DNA from: Thermodesulfobacteriota bacterium
GTDB taxonomy: Bacteria > Desulfobacterota > S145-22
Reading direction: 5' to 3'
Length of the DNA: 5,699 nt
Assembly (NCBI GenBank): GCA_024763435.1
Contig: JANTFN010000130.1
Span: 1-5,699, forward strand
Below the pieces are notes generated by a model that did no database searches, was not told the DNA's origin, and saw only the letters and a program-made list of their open reading frames with translations. The position numbers were made by a program, and so were the translations under genes. Shown piece by piece: positions 1-4,815 of the stretch; positions within the stretch are counted from its first letter, which is position 1; each line of letters starts with the position of its first letter.

Positions 1-145
1 TAATCTGCTGTGTTCCCGAGGCATTCTGGGCGAATTTGTTTTTGAAAGACCGGACAAGAAAGAACCTGAAGAGCAGCGCGAAAATTGTCCCCACAATCAG
101 AAAGAAGATAAAAACAGGAATGATAATTCGATATCTTATGCGCAT
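1..145 (-). CDS. N-terminus of a membrane-anchored protein (partial, runs off left edge)
   Basis: The minus strand reads from an ATG at 145-143 without a stop to the window edge, giving the first 48 residues. The segment opens with basic residues (MRIRYR), followed by about 20 strongly hydrophobic residues (roughly 7-29, rich in I, F, V and L), then a basic stretch (RFFLVRSFKNK) and a polar region. This is a typical uncleaved signal anchor, with the short N-terminus inside and the following domain likely outside the cytoplasm. Such a start is common in sensor kinases, diguanylate cyclases and chemoreceptors, but nothing beyond the anchor is visible, so no function is assigned. Only a weak ribosome site (CAGG) lies upstream. 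The gene is divergent from perR and has its own candidate promoter at 210-238. Confidence 0.7.
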   Translation of the reverse strand, partial: MRIRYRIIIPVFIFFLIVGTIFALLFRFFLVRSFKNKFAQNASGTQQI

Positions 146-209
146 GATATAAACCTGAAAGGCTCAAAAATATACATTCTGATTTAACCTCACTATTTTT
201 ATTGGTTAA

Positions 210-238
210 CCTATAAAACAAAATATGAACCTGGTCAA
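210..238 (-). promoter_or_regulatory. Candidate sigma70-type promoter for the left-edge membrane protein
   Basis: On the minus strand a TTGACC -35 element (238-233) is followed after exactly 17 bases by TATAGG (215-210). The distance to the ATG at 145 is about 65 bases. The -35 is good and the -10 is only a partial match. The palindrome GGTTAACC (204-211) overlaps the -10, a position where a bound protein would block transcription. Confidence 0.4.
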
Positions 239-266
239 GCAAAAAGGCTGATAATGTTCTTTTTTT

Positions 267-312
267 ACAGGTTTCAGGGGGAAAATCTGAAAAACAAGCC
301 CTGAATTCCTGT
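267..312. repeat. Imperfect inverted repeat upstream of the perR promoter
   Basis: ACAGG (267-271) plus TTCAGGG (273-279) pairs with CCCTGAA (299-305) plus CCTGT (308-312). This gives a 12-bp stem with one small bulge around a 19-base spacer. It lies about 30 bases upstream of the perR -35 box. There is no T-run in the right place for a terminator on either strand, so a protein-binding site or a structural element is more likely than a transcription stop. Confidence 0.45.
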
Positions 313-340
313 CAAATATAGGTTGAATCCCAAAAAAGAC

Positions 341-369
341 TTGACAAGCTCCTTTTATTAAATTATATT
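341..369 (+). promoter_or_regulatory. sigma70-type promoter of the perR operon
   Basis: A perfect -35 hexamer TTGACA (341-346) is separated by 17 bases from TATATT (364-369), which matches the -10 consensus at five of six positions. Transcription would start near 376, leaving a short leader of about 24 bases before the perR ATG at 400. The ribosome site AAGGAG (386-391) sits 8 bases before that start. Confidence 0.75.
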
Positions 370-383
370 AGTAAAAATTATCA
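369..383 (+). promoter_or_regulatory. Possible Fur/PerR-type operator over the perR transcription start
   Basis: The 15 bases match 11 of the 14 defined positions of the 7-1-7 Fur-type consensus (TGATAAT-N-ATTATCA). The right half ATTATCA (377-383) is perfect and the left half matches at four of seven. The site begins at the last base of the -10 box and covers the expected start point, as expected for autorepression by a PerR-like protein. The local sequence is very A+T rich, so a chance match is possible. Confidence 0.4.
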
Positions 384-399
384 ATAAGGAGAAAAATGT

Positions 400-828
400 A
401 TGGAATTTGATTGTAAAAACACACGAAAAACGCGCCAGCGCCAGGTTGTCTTAGAGACGCTGAAAGAGACAACAGCACACCCTACGGCCGATGAACTGTA
501 TGAAGAGGTCCGGGAGAAGATGCCGCGTGTCAGCCTCGGCACGGTTTACCGGAATCTTGAGATTCTTTCCACCTGCGGAGAAATTATCAAACTGGATCTC
601 GGAGAGGGGAAAAAGCGCTTTGATGCCCGGATGGACCCTCACCACCATTTCCGCTGCACGCAATGCGGCCGGATTTATGACCTGCCCTTTATCCCGGTTG
701 AAGGTATTATGCAGGAAGCCGCGCGGATGAGCCATTTCAAGGTTACGGGTATTCAGATTGGCTTTGAGGGGGTTTGTGATGCGTGTCTTGGAAATGAAAA
801 GAAAAACACAAAGGAGGTTATGCAGTAA
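400..828 (+). CDS. perR: Fur-family peroxide-responsive repressor, PerR type
   Basis: This 142-residue protein has the normal length and layout of the Fur family: an N-terminal winged helix (about 8-80, with the recognition-helix motif SLGTVYRNLEIL at 45-56) and a C-terminal dimerisation domain. All metal ligands of PerR are present. The regulatory site would be H27, D75, H81, H83 and D94; the structural zinc site is C86, C89, C126 and C129. Aspartate at 94, where Fur and Zur usually have glutamate, favours PerR. In this family, iron-catalysed oxidation of histidine ligands by peroxide releases the repressor from DNA. The ATG at 400 has AAGGAG 8 bases upstream. The gene heads a cluster of peroxide, superoxide and iron-storage genes, which fits a PerR role and probable autoregulation through the candidate box at 369-383. 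A Fur role cannot be fully excluded. Confidence 0.9.
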   Translation: MEFDCKNTRKTRQRQVVLETLKETTAHPTADELYEEVREKMPRVSLGTVYRNLEILSTCGEIIKLDLGEGKKRFDARMDPHHHFRCTQCGRIYDLPFIPVEGIMQEAARMSHFKVTGIQIGFEGVCDACLGNEKKNTKEVMQ

Positions 829-1049
829 TGACAACAACAACGATAGATGATGTCCAGAAGAAGGTGTTGCAGACCCTTGCGGGGTTTGACGCCCCGGCCG
901 GGAACAAAGACCTTGCCCAGGCCGCCGGTCTGGATGGAAAAGAGGTGACGAAGGCGATTAAGGGCCTGAAGTTGAAGGGGTTGGTGGACAGCCCTGTTCG
1001 GTGCAAATACGCTGTAACCCCGGCGGGCGCGTCCGAGGCGTCTGACTGA
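828..1049 (+). CDS. Small winged-helix DNA-binding protein coupled to perR
   Basis: This 73-residue protein starts at an ATG whose first base is the last base of the perR stop codon (TAATG). A strong AAGGAGG lies at 811-817, so the two genes are probably translationally coupled. The sequence reads as one compact winged helix: helix 1 about 6-18, helix 2 (NKDLAQAAG, 26-34), a recognition helix (DGKEVTKAIKGLKLKGL, 36-52) and a wing hairpin (SPVRCKYAVTPAG, 55-67). There is no membrane segment, and the one cysteine (C59) sits in the wing. It resembles the core of MarR/ArsR-type regulators without their dimerisation helices. I do not recognise a named family. Position suggests it helps PerR or senses redox state, possibly through C59; that is speculation. 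Rubrerythrin follows 28 bases later. Confidence 0.75.
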   Translation: MTTTTIDDVQKKVLQTLAGFDAPAGNKDLAQAAGLDGKEVTKAIKGLKLKGLVDSPVRCKYAVTPAGASEASD

Positions 1050-1077
1050 AAACCTGAAAAAGAAAGGAGTTGGAAAA

Positions 1078-1653
1078 ATGGATCGTTTAAGAGGAACAGA
1101 AACGGAGCAATGTTTATTAAAGGCCTTTGCGGGTGAATCCCAGGCAAGGAACCGCTATACCTATTTTGCGTCACAGGCCAAGAAGGAAGGACTTGAACAG
1201 ATGGCGGCTATTTTCACGGAAACCGCGAATCAGGAGAAGGAACACGCCAAACGCCTCTTCAAATTGCTTGAGGGGGGAGAGGTCGAGATAACCGCGGCTT
1301 TTCCGGCCGGTGTGATCGGGTCAACCCTTGAAAACCTGAAGGCCTCCGCCGCGGGAGAACATTACGAAAACACAGAGATGTATCCCGATTTTGCCGCCAT
1401 CGCGGAAAAAGAGGGGTTTAATGATATTGCTGCTATTTTCGAGGCAATTGCCATTGCGGAAAAGCAGCATGAAAAACGTTATCTTGCTCTTGCCAAAAAT
1501 ATTGAAGGCAACCAGGTTTTCAAGCGGGAGCAGAAGGTGTTGTGGCAGTGCCGAAATTGCGGATTCGTCTTTGAGGGAGCCGAGGCCCCGAGGGCATGCC
1601 CTGCCTGCGCGCATCCTCAGGCCTATTTTGAACTCCTCGGAGAAAATTACTGA
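1078..1653 (+). CDS. rbr: Rubrerythrin, NADH/rubredoxin-linked peroxidase
   Basis: Rubrerythrin reduces hydrogen peroxide to water at a diiron site in the cytoplasm of anaerobes, taking electrons through its own rubredoxin centre. This 191-residue protein matches the classical full length. The four-helix ferritin-like domain (about 1-145) has ligands E20, E53, H56 (ExxH), E94, E97, E128 and H131; E97 is the extra glutamate that marks rubrerythrin rather than ordinary ferritin-like proteins. A C-terminal rubredoxin domain (about 153-191) carries two CxxC pairs, C158/C161 and C174/C177. The ATG at 1078 has AAAGGAG at 1063-1069. It sits 28 bases after the small winged-helix gene and is probably transcribed with perR, so its level should rise under peroxide. 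All key residues are intact. Confidence 0.96.
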   Translation: MDRLRGTETEQCLLKAFAGESQARNRYTYFASQAKKEGLEQMAAIFTETANQEKEHAKRLFKLLEGGEVEITAAFPAGVIGSTLENLKASAAGEHYENTEMYPDFAAIAEKEGFNDIAAIFEAIAIAEKQHEKRYLALAKNIEGNQVFKREQKVLWQCRNCGFVFEGAEAPRACPACAHPQAYFELLGENY

Positions 1654-1676
1654 TTATTACCAGCTCAATAAATTGC

Positions 1677-1705
1677 TTGAAGTTAAAATGACTCGGTGTT
1701 AAAAT
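1677..1705 (+). promoter_or_regulatory. Possible internal promoter before desulfoferrodoxin
   Basis: In the 115-base gap after rubrerythrin, TTGAAG (1677-1682) is followed after 17 bases by TAAAAT (1700-1705), which matches the -10 consensus at five of six positions. The expected start would be near 1712, about 57 bases before the desulfoferrodoxin ATG. The -35 is only a partial match. The palindrome GGTTAACC (1732-1739) lies in the leader that would result. No convincing terminator is visible in the gap, so read-through from perR-rbr is also possible. Confidence 0.35.
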
Positions 1706-1768
1706 TGACGTGGCTGGTAGAGAGGTGTAACGGTTAACCAAACAAACTATTTTAAGGAGGGTTTTATC

Positions 1769-2143
1769 ATGGCAGAAAAACTTGAAATTTATAAGTGTGA
1801 AAAATGTGGAAACATCGTGGAAGTGGTCCATGGCGGGAAAGGGGAACTGGTTTGCTGTGGCGAGCCGATGAAGCTTTACGCGGAAAACACCACAGACGCG
1901 GCAAAGGAAAAACATGTGCCGGTAGTTGTAGCTTCCGGTGGGACGATTAAGGTCACAGTGGGAAGCGTTGCCCATCCGATGGAAGATAAACATTACATTG
2001 AGTGGATTGAGGTTGTCGCGGATGGCAAGGCCTACCGCCAGTTTCTGACCCCGGGCGCGGCCCCGGAAGCGACATTTTCGCTGGATGCCGCCAGCTTTAG
2101 CGTTCGGGCTTACTGTAATCTGCATGGGCTGTGGAGGGCGTAA
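1769..2143 (+). CDS. dfx: Desulfoferrodoxin, two-iron superoxide reductase
   Basis: Superoxide reductase converts superoxide to peroxide without making oxygen, an advantage for anaerobes. This 124-residue protein has both iron centres of the two-iron class. The N-terminal desulforedoxin-like centre I uses C10, C13, C29 and C30. The catalytic centre II uses H49, H69, H75, H119 and C116, with the active-site pair E47-K48 in the EKHVP motif. These positions coincide with those of the Desulfovibrio enzyme. The start at 1769 has a strong AAGGAGG (1754-1760) 8 bases upstream. Ferritin begins two bases after its stop, so the two are co-transcribed. The peroxide it makes would be consumed by the adjacent rubrerythrin. 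Electrons normally come from rubredoxin, but no separate rubredoxin gene is in this window. Confidence 0.96.
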   Translation: MAEKLEIYKCEKCGNIVEVVHGGKGELVCCGEPMKLYAENTTDAAKEKHVPVVVASGGTIKVTVGSVAHPMEDKHYIEWIEVVADGKAYRQFLTPGAAPEATFSLDAASFSVRAYCNLHGLWRA

Positions 2144-2145
2144 TC

Positions 2146-2661
2146 GTGTTAACTGAAAAAATGGAAAAAGCGTTAAACGACCAGATTAACGCGGAGGCGT
2201 ATTCCGCTTATCTCTACCTGTCCATGGCGGCCTATCTGGAATCCCTGAACCTGAGTGGTTTTGGAAACTGGATGCGAATTCAGGCGCAGGAAGAACTGAG
2301 CCATACAATGAAGTTTTTTGATTTCGTCTATGAACGCGGCGGAAAAGTCAGCCTCACGGCGATCGATGAACCCCCGAAAGAATGGGCGAATCCCCTTGCG
2401 ATTTTTGAAGGCGCGTATGAGCATGAGTGCAAGGTGTCGGCCATGATTAATAACCTGGTCAATATTGCCATTGACGAGAAAGACCACGCGACGAACAATT
2501 TTCTCCAGTGGTTTGTGAGTGAACAGGTCGAGGAAGAGGCCTCCGCGGATGCCGTGGTGCAAAAGCTCAAGCTTATTGGAGATCATGGCAACGGGATATT
2601 CATGCTGGACCGTGAAATGGGGCAACGCGTTTTTCATGCCCCCGCGTCGCAGGCAACATAA
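2146..2661 (+). CDS. ftnA: Ferritin, bacterial non-haem type (FtnA-like)
   Basis: This iron-storage protein is expected to form a 24-subunit shell that oxidises Fe(II) and stores it as a ferric mineral. Starting at GTG 2146 gives 171 residues and places the ferroxidase residues at E17, E50, H53, E94 and Q127, with E130 nearby as a third-site ligand; this matches E. coli FtnA numbering. A GTG further upstream (2131) would add five residues but overlaps the desulfoferrodoxin gene, and it would place the ribosome site GGAGG (2132-2136) inside the gene. The GTG at 2146 has that site 9 bases upstream, and the MLTEKMEKALN opening is typical of the family. There is no haem-binding signature of bacterioferritin. 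Storing iron lowers Fenton chemistry while peroxide is removed by neighbouring enzymes. Confidence 0.94.
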   Translation: MLTEKMEKALNDQINAEAYSAYLYLSMAAYLESLNLSGFGNWMRIQAQEELSHTMKFFDFVYERGGKVSLTAIDEPPKEWANPLAIFEGAYEHECKVSAMINNLVNIAIDEKDHATNNFLQWFVSEQVEEEASADAVVQKLKLIGDHGNGIFMLDREMGQRVFHAPASQAT

Positions 2662-2677
2662 CCATAAAATTTTTTTT

Positions 2678-2714
2678 AAGGGGGAGAGGCCATAAACGGC
2701 TTCTCCCTTTTCTA
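2678..2714 (+). terminator. Rho-independent-type terminator after ferritin
   Basis: GGGAGAGGCC (2682-2691) pairs with GGCTTCTCCC (2698-2707) around a six-base loop, with one G-T wobble. Two further wobble pairs and two A-T pairs extend the stem to 2678-2711. Four Ts, then C and T, follow the strong part of the stem. The T-run is short, so termination may be partial and allow some transcription into flavodoxin. Confidence 0.65.
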
Positions 2715-2737
2715 ACAATTTAAAACCAAAGGGAGAA
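2701..2737 (+). promoter_or_regulatory. Alternative hairpin covering the flavodoxin ribosome site
   Basis: TTCTCCCTTT (2701-2710), the right arm of the preceding terminator, is perfectly complementary over 10 bp to AAAGGGAGAA (2728-2737), which contains the GGGAG ribosome site (2731-2735) of flavodoxin. The loop is 17 bases. This hairpin and the terminator compete for the same arm and cannot form together. The pairing is seen in the sequence; a regulatory role is inferred. Confidence 0.4.
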
Positions 2738-2741
2738 AGGC

Positions 2742-3176
2742 ATGTCAAAGGTATTGGTGGTTTTTGGAACGCGGACGGGCCAGACAAAAAAAATAGGAGA
2801 AGCGATAGCAAAGGCCCTGACGTCGAAGGGGATTGAAACGGAAATACGCAATGTCACGGCGGTTAAAAGTGAGGCAGACCTGGCCGGATTTGATGGTTAT
2901 GTTTTTGGCGCGGCCACGTATCATGGCCAGATGATCGGTCCCATGAAGACCATGCTGTTTCTGGCTGAAAAGGCCGGGCTTGATGGAAAAGTGGGTGGTG
3001 CGTTTGGCGCGTTTGGCTGGAGTGGTGAGGCCCCGACCCGAATTTTTGAGACGATGGAAAACATTTTTAATATGAATATGGTCAGCGCGCCGCTGAGAAT
3101 TAAAAAACTTGCCGCGGGGGATGGCGCGCAAAAGGCCCAGGCGTATGGCGAGGAAATCGCGGCGAAGTTAGGCTAA
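2742..3176 (+). CDS. Flavodoxin, similar to the flavodoxin domain of A-type flavoproteins
   Basis: This 144-residue protein is a single flavodoxin fold that binds FMN and carries electrons in the cytoplasm. The phosphate-binding loop is GTRTGQTKKI (9-18) after the first strand VLVVF. The middle motif GAATYHGQMIGPMKTMLF and the later GAFGAFGWSGEAPTRIFETM resemble the flavin loops of the flavodoxin domain in FprA/rubredoxin:oxygen oxidoreductase more than those of classical long flavodoxins. The diiron beta-lactamase-like domain of those enzymes is absent, so this is a stand-alone version. The ATG has GGGAG 6 bases upstream. A terminator separates it from ferritin, and no obvious promoter fits between. 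It could pass electrons to the neighbouring reductases, but its partner is not shown by the sequence. Confidence 0.88.
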   Translation: MSKVLVVFGTRTGQTKKIGEAIAKALTSKGIETEIRNVTAVKSEADLAGFDGYVFGAATYHGQMIGPMKTMLFLAEKAGLDGKVGGAFGAFGWSGEAPTRIFETMENIFNMNMVSAPLRIKKLAAGDGAQKAQAYGEEIAAKLG

Positions 3177-3189
3177 AGGTTTTTAGGAA

Positions 3190-3231
3190 AGGTAGAAGGT
3201 TGAAGGTAGAAGACTGAAGGAAAACAAAAAA
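3190..3231. repeat. Short heptamer repeat array, copy 1
   Basis: Just after the flavodoxin stop, four 7-bp units occur in tandem: GGTAGAA (3191-3197), GGTTGAA (3198-3204), GGTAGAA (3205-3211) and a degenerate GACTGAA (3212-3218). They are followed by the tail GGAAAACAAAAAAC (3219-3232). The same units and tail recur after the flavin reductase gene (3830-3899) in the same orientation. It is non-coding, and the units are too short and unspaced for CRISPR. Confidence 0.8.
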
Positions 3232-3246
3232 CTCGAAGTCTGGGAA

Positions 3247-3274
3247 TGAGGTGGAAAGCGAACTTTCCACCTTG
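3247..3274. repeat. Perfect 10-bp hairpin with CGAA loop before flavin reductase
   Basis: AGGTGGAAAG (3249-3258) pairs perfectly with CTTTCCACCT (3263-3272) around the four-base loop CGAA. Two wobble pairs extend the stem to 3247-3274. No T-run follows on either strand, so it is not a standard terminator. It ends 19 bases before the ribosome site of the flavin reductase and could be an RNA-stability or regulatory element, or part of the neighbouring repeat. Confidence 0.6.
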
Positions 3275-3303
3275 AAGGACATAAAAAAGGCGTGGAGGTA
3301 ACA

Positions 3304-3819
3304 ATGGGGGAAACAATCGATGCGAAGGCCTTCAGGGCCCTGAGTTACGGGTTATACATTGTAACATCCGCTTGCGGGGAGAAGACCAACGGGCAAGTTG
3401 CAAATTCGGTTATTCAGGTCACCTCGGACCCGCCGCAGATTGCGGTTTGTATCAACAGGGAGAATTTGACCCACGCGTGCATCCTGGAAAGCGGCGTTTT
3501 TGCCGTTTCTGTCCTTGAGCAGGACACGCCGCTTCCCTTTATTGGTCAGTTCGGGTTCAAATCGGGGCGAGATATTGACAAGCTTTCGGGTGTGGGTTGT
3601 CTGGCGGAAGGGCGCGATTGTCCCCTTGTAACCGATCATGCCGTCGCCGTGATGGCGGCAAAGGTGGTCAATCAGCTTGCGATGCGCACGCACACGCTTT
3701 TTGTGGGGGAGGTTACCTATGCAAAGGTGCTTAATAAGGAAACCCCCCTGACCTATGCCGCCTATCACGAAATCAAACGGGGCAAAACACCGAAAAAAGC
3801 ACCGACATATCAGGCATGA
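3304..3819 (+). CDS. Flavin reductase-like FMN-binding protein (flavoredoxin / Hrb-type domain)
   Basis: This is a split-barrel FMN-binding protein of the flavin reductase-like family, 171 residues from ATG 3304. That start is chosen because GGAGG (3294-3298) lies 5 bases upstream; a GTG at 3292 would put this site inside the gene. Motifs typical of the domain include SYGLYIVTSACGEKTNGQVANSV near the N-terminus, SDPPQIAVCINRENLTH in the flavin-binding region, SGVFAVSVL, and FGFKSGRD. It resembles the N-terminal domain of high-molecular-weight rubredoxin (Hrb), which moves electrons from NAD(P)H to diiron flavoproteins. It ends at GKTPKKAPTYQA, which looks like the linker that in longer relatives leads into a rubredoxin domain; no CxxCG follows in any frame. 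Free-standing forms also occur. Heptamer-repeat copies flank it on both sides. Confidence 0.87.
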   Translation: MGETIDAKAFRALSYGLYIVTSACGEKTNGQVANSVIQVTSDPPQIAVCINRENLTHACILESGVFAVSVLEQDTPLPFIGQFGFKSGRDIDKLSGVGCLAEGRDCPLVTDHAVAVMAAKVVNQLAMRTHTLFVGEVTYAKVLNKETPLTYAAYHEIKRGKTPKKAPTYQA

Positions 3820-3829
3820 ATATGAAGAG

Positions 3830-3899
3830 GGTTGAAGGTAAAAGGTAAAAGGTAAAAGGTAGAAGGTAGAAGGTAGAAGGTAGAAGGAAAACAAAAAAA
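3830..3899. repeat. Heptamer tandem repeat array, copy 2
   Basis: Ten bases after the flavin reductase stop there are eight consecutive 7-bp units with no gaps: GGTTGAA once, GGTAAAA three times and GGTAGAA four times (3830-3885). They are followed by the tail GGAAAACAAAAAAA (3886-3899), the same tail as in copy 1 at 3219. Both copies lie in the same orientation directly after a stop codon. The two blocks of identical units suggest recent expansion by slippage. AGGGTTGAA (3828-3836) is also the inverse of TTCAACCCT (3934-3942), which could mark the outer limits of the element. Confidence 0.9.
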
Positions 3900-3968
3900 C
3901 CCTCAGCCCTCTATTTTCTCCCCTTGCCAGTTGTTCAACCCTAAAGGGCAAAAGCTCGAGACCACCGG

Positions 3969-4796
3969 ATGCCACTGAACATTATTCAGCTTGTAAAATG
4001 CCTTCCCATGAAAAATTGCGGGGTGTGCGGTTACGCGACCTGCCTCGCTTTTGCGTCCCATGTTATTAAGAAAAAGGAATCGCTGGCCCTTTGCCCTTAT
4101 CTTGACCGAGAGGGTTTTGAACAGCTCAACGCAAAAATTACCCAACAGCAGTCTGAAAACGTGAATATCGCGCCAGACCGTTATCAGACGGTTAAGGCGT
4201 ATGTCTCTGGAAAGATAAAGGACGATGACTTTTCGGAACTTGCACCATTTCTTGGGGGAACGTATCGGCTGGAAGAGGGAAAACAGTCCCTGTCTCTGAA
4301 TTATTTGGGGCGGCAGTATGAGGTTTCCAAAGAAACGGTGACCGCGGCGGATGGGGCCAGGCAGGATGTCTGGGATCACATTCTGCTATACAATTATATC
4401 GCCAGCCATTGCCGGAAATCTCCGACGGGGAAGTGGATAAGCATCGACGCCCTGCCGGGAAGTATTCCCAAAAAGCCGGAGCTGAGAGAGACCTGTGAAA
4501 AGAAAATAGCGCAGGCGTTTAAGGGAAATCTCCAGGGGTTGCTAACGGCCGTTGTTTCCATCGGAGGTGTTGTTGCGGAGATGGAAGCCAGCGCGGACCT
4601 CCATGCTGTGATTCATCCCCTCCCCAGAACACCTTTCCTTTTGCTTTTCTGGGATGCGGACAGCGAAGAGGGGTTTGAAGAAAGGGTGAAGGTTCTCTTT
4701 GATGAAACCATCGGCTGTTTCCTGGACATCGAATCGATGGTTTTTCTGGCCGAAAAAATGGCAACGCGCCTGATTGAAATTGGAAAAAATATTTAA
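3969..4796 (+). CDS. [4Fe-4S]-cluster protein with DUF3786 domain
   Basis: The 275-residue protein starts with a cysteine motif NCGVCGYATCLAFA and a distant cysteine (C17, C20, C25, C42). This is the pattern of the [4Fe-4S] domain found at the N-terminus of the large corrinoid iron-sulfur protein subunit and in several anaerobe redox proteins. C11 is an additional nearby cysteine. The remainder (about 70-275) resembles DUF3786, with features such as the DRYQTVKAYVSGK start, the WDHILLYNYI segment and a DIESMVFLAEKMA end. Function is unknown; the Fe-S part suggests electron transfer or redox sensing, possibly linked to corrinoid metabolism. An in-frame stop at 3942-3944 and no earlier start codon fix the N-terminus near 3969, although no good ribosome site is present. 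It may belong to the redox cluster or be an independent gene. Confidence 0.8.
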   Translation: MPLNIIQLVKCLPMKNCGVCGYATCLAFASHVIKKKESLALCPYLDREGFEQLNAKITQQQSENVNIAPDRYQTVKAYVSGKIKDDDFSELAPFLGGTYRLEEGKQSLSLNYLGRQYEVSKETVTAADGARQDVWDHILLYNYIASHCRKSPTGKWISIDALPGSIPKKPELRETCEKKIAQAFKGNLQGLLTAVVSIGGVVAEMEASADLHAVIHPLPRTPFLLLFWDADSEEGFEERVKVLFDETIGCFLDIESMVFLAEKMATRLIEIGKNI

Positions 4797-4815
4797 AAGG
4801 GGTAATTTTCCTGCT

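Noticed and set aside
396..410. ATG at 396 just before perR, reading four codons to a stop
   Set aside because: It is out of frame, too close to the ribosome site, and ends at once; the ATG at 400 gives a full PerR protein.
1658..1719. Inverted repeat TACCAGC / GCTGGTA in the rubrerythrin-desulfoferrodoxin gap
   Set aside because: Only 7 bp with a 48-base loop and no T-run; likely chance and not a terminator.
1520..2125. Long open frame on the minus strand across rubrerythrin and desulfoferrodoxin
   Set aside because: It is antisense to two strongly supported genes and its product has no recognisable family features.
2131..2145. GTG at 2131 as an earlier ferritin start
   Set aside because: It overlaps desulfoferrodoxin and contains the ribosome site GGAGG; GTG 2146 gives family-standard numbering.
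2173..2811. Long open frame on the minus strand across ferritin and into flavodoxin
   Set aside because: It is antisense to well-supported genes, spans the terminator and has no recognisable domain.
3292..3303. GTG at 3292 as an earlier flavin reductase start
   Set aside because: The GGAGG ribosome site at 3294-3298 would lie inside the gene; ATG 3304 is well placed.
3830..3899. CRISPR array
   Set aside because: Units are only 7 bp and adjacent, with no spacers and no cas genes nearby.
3352..3975. Minus-strand open frame over the flavin reductase and the heptamer array
   Set aside because: Its FYLLPSTFYLLPF-type stretch is just the translated 7-bp repeat, and the rest is antisense to a real gene.
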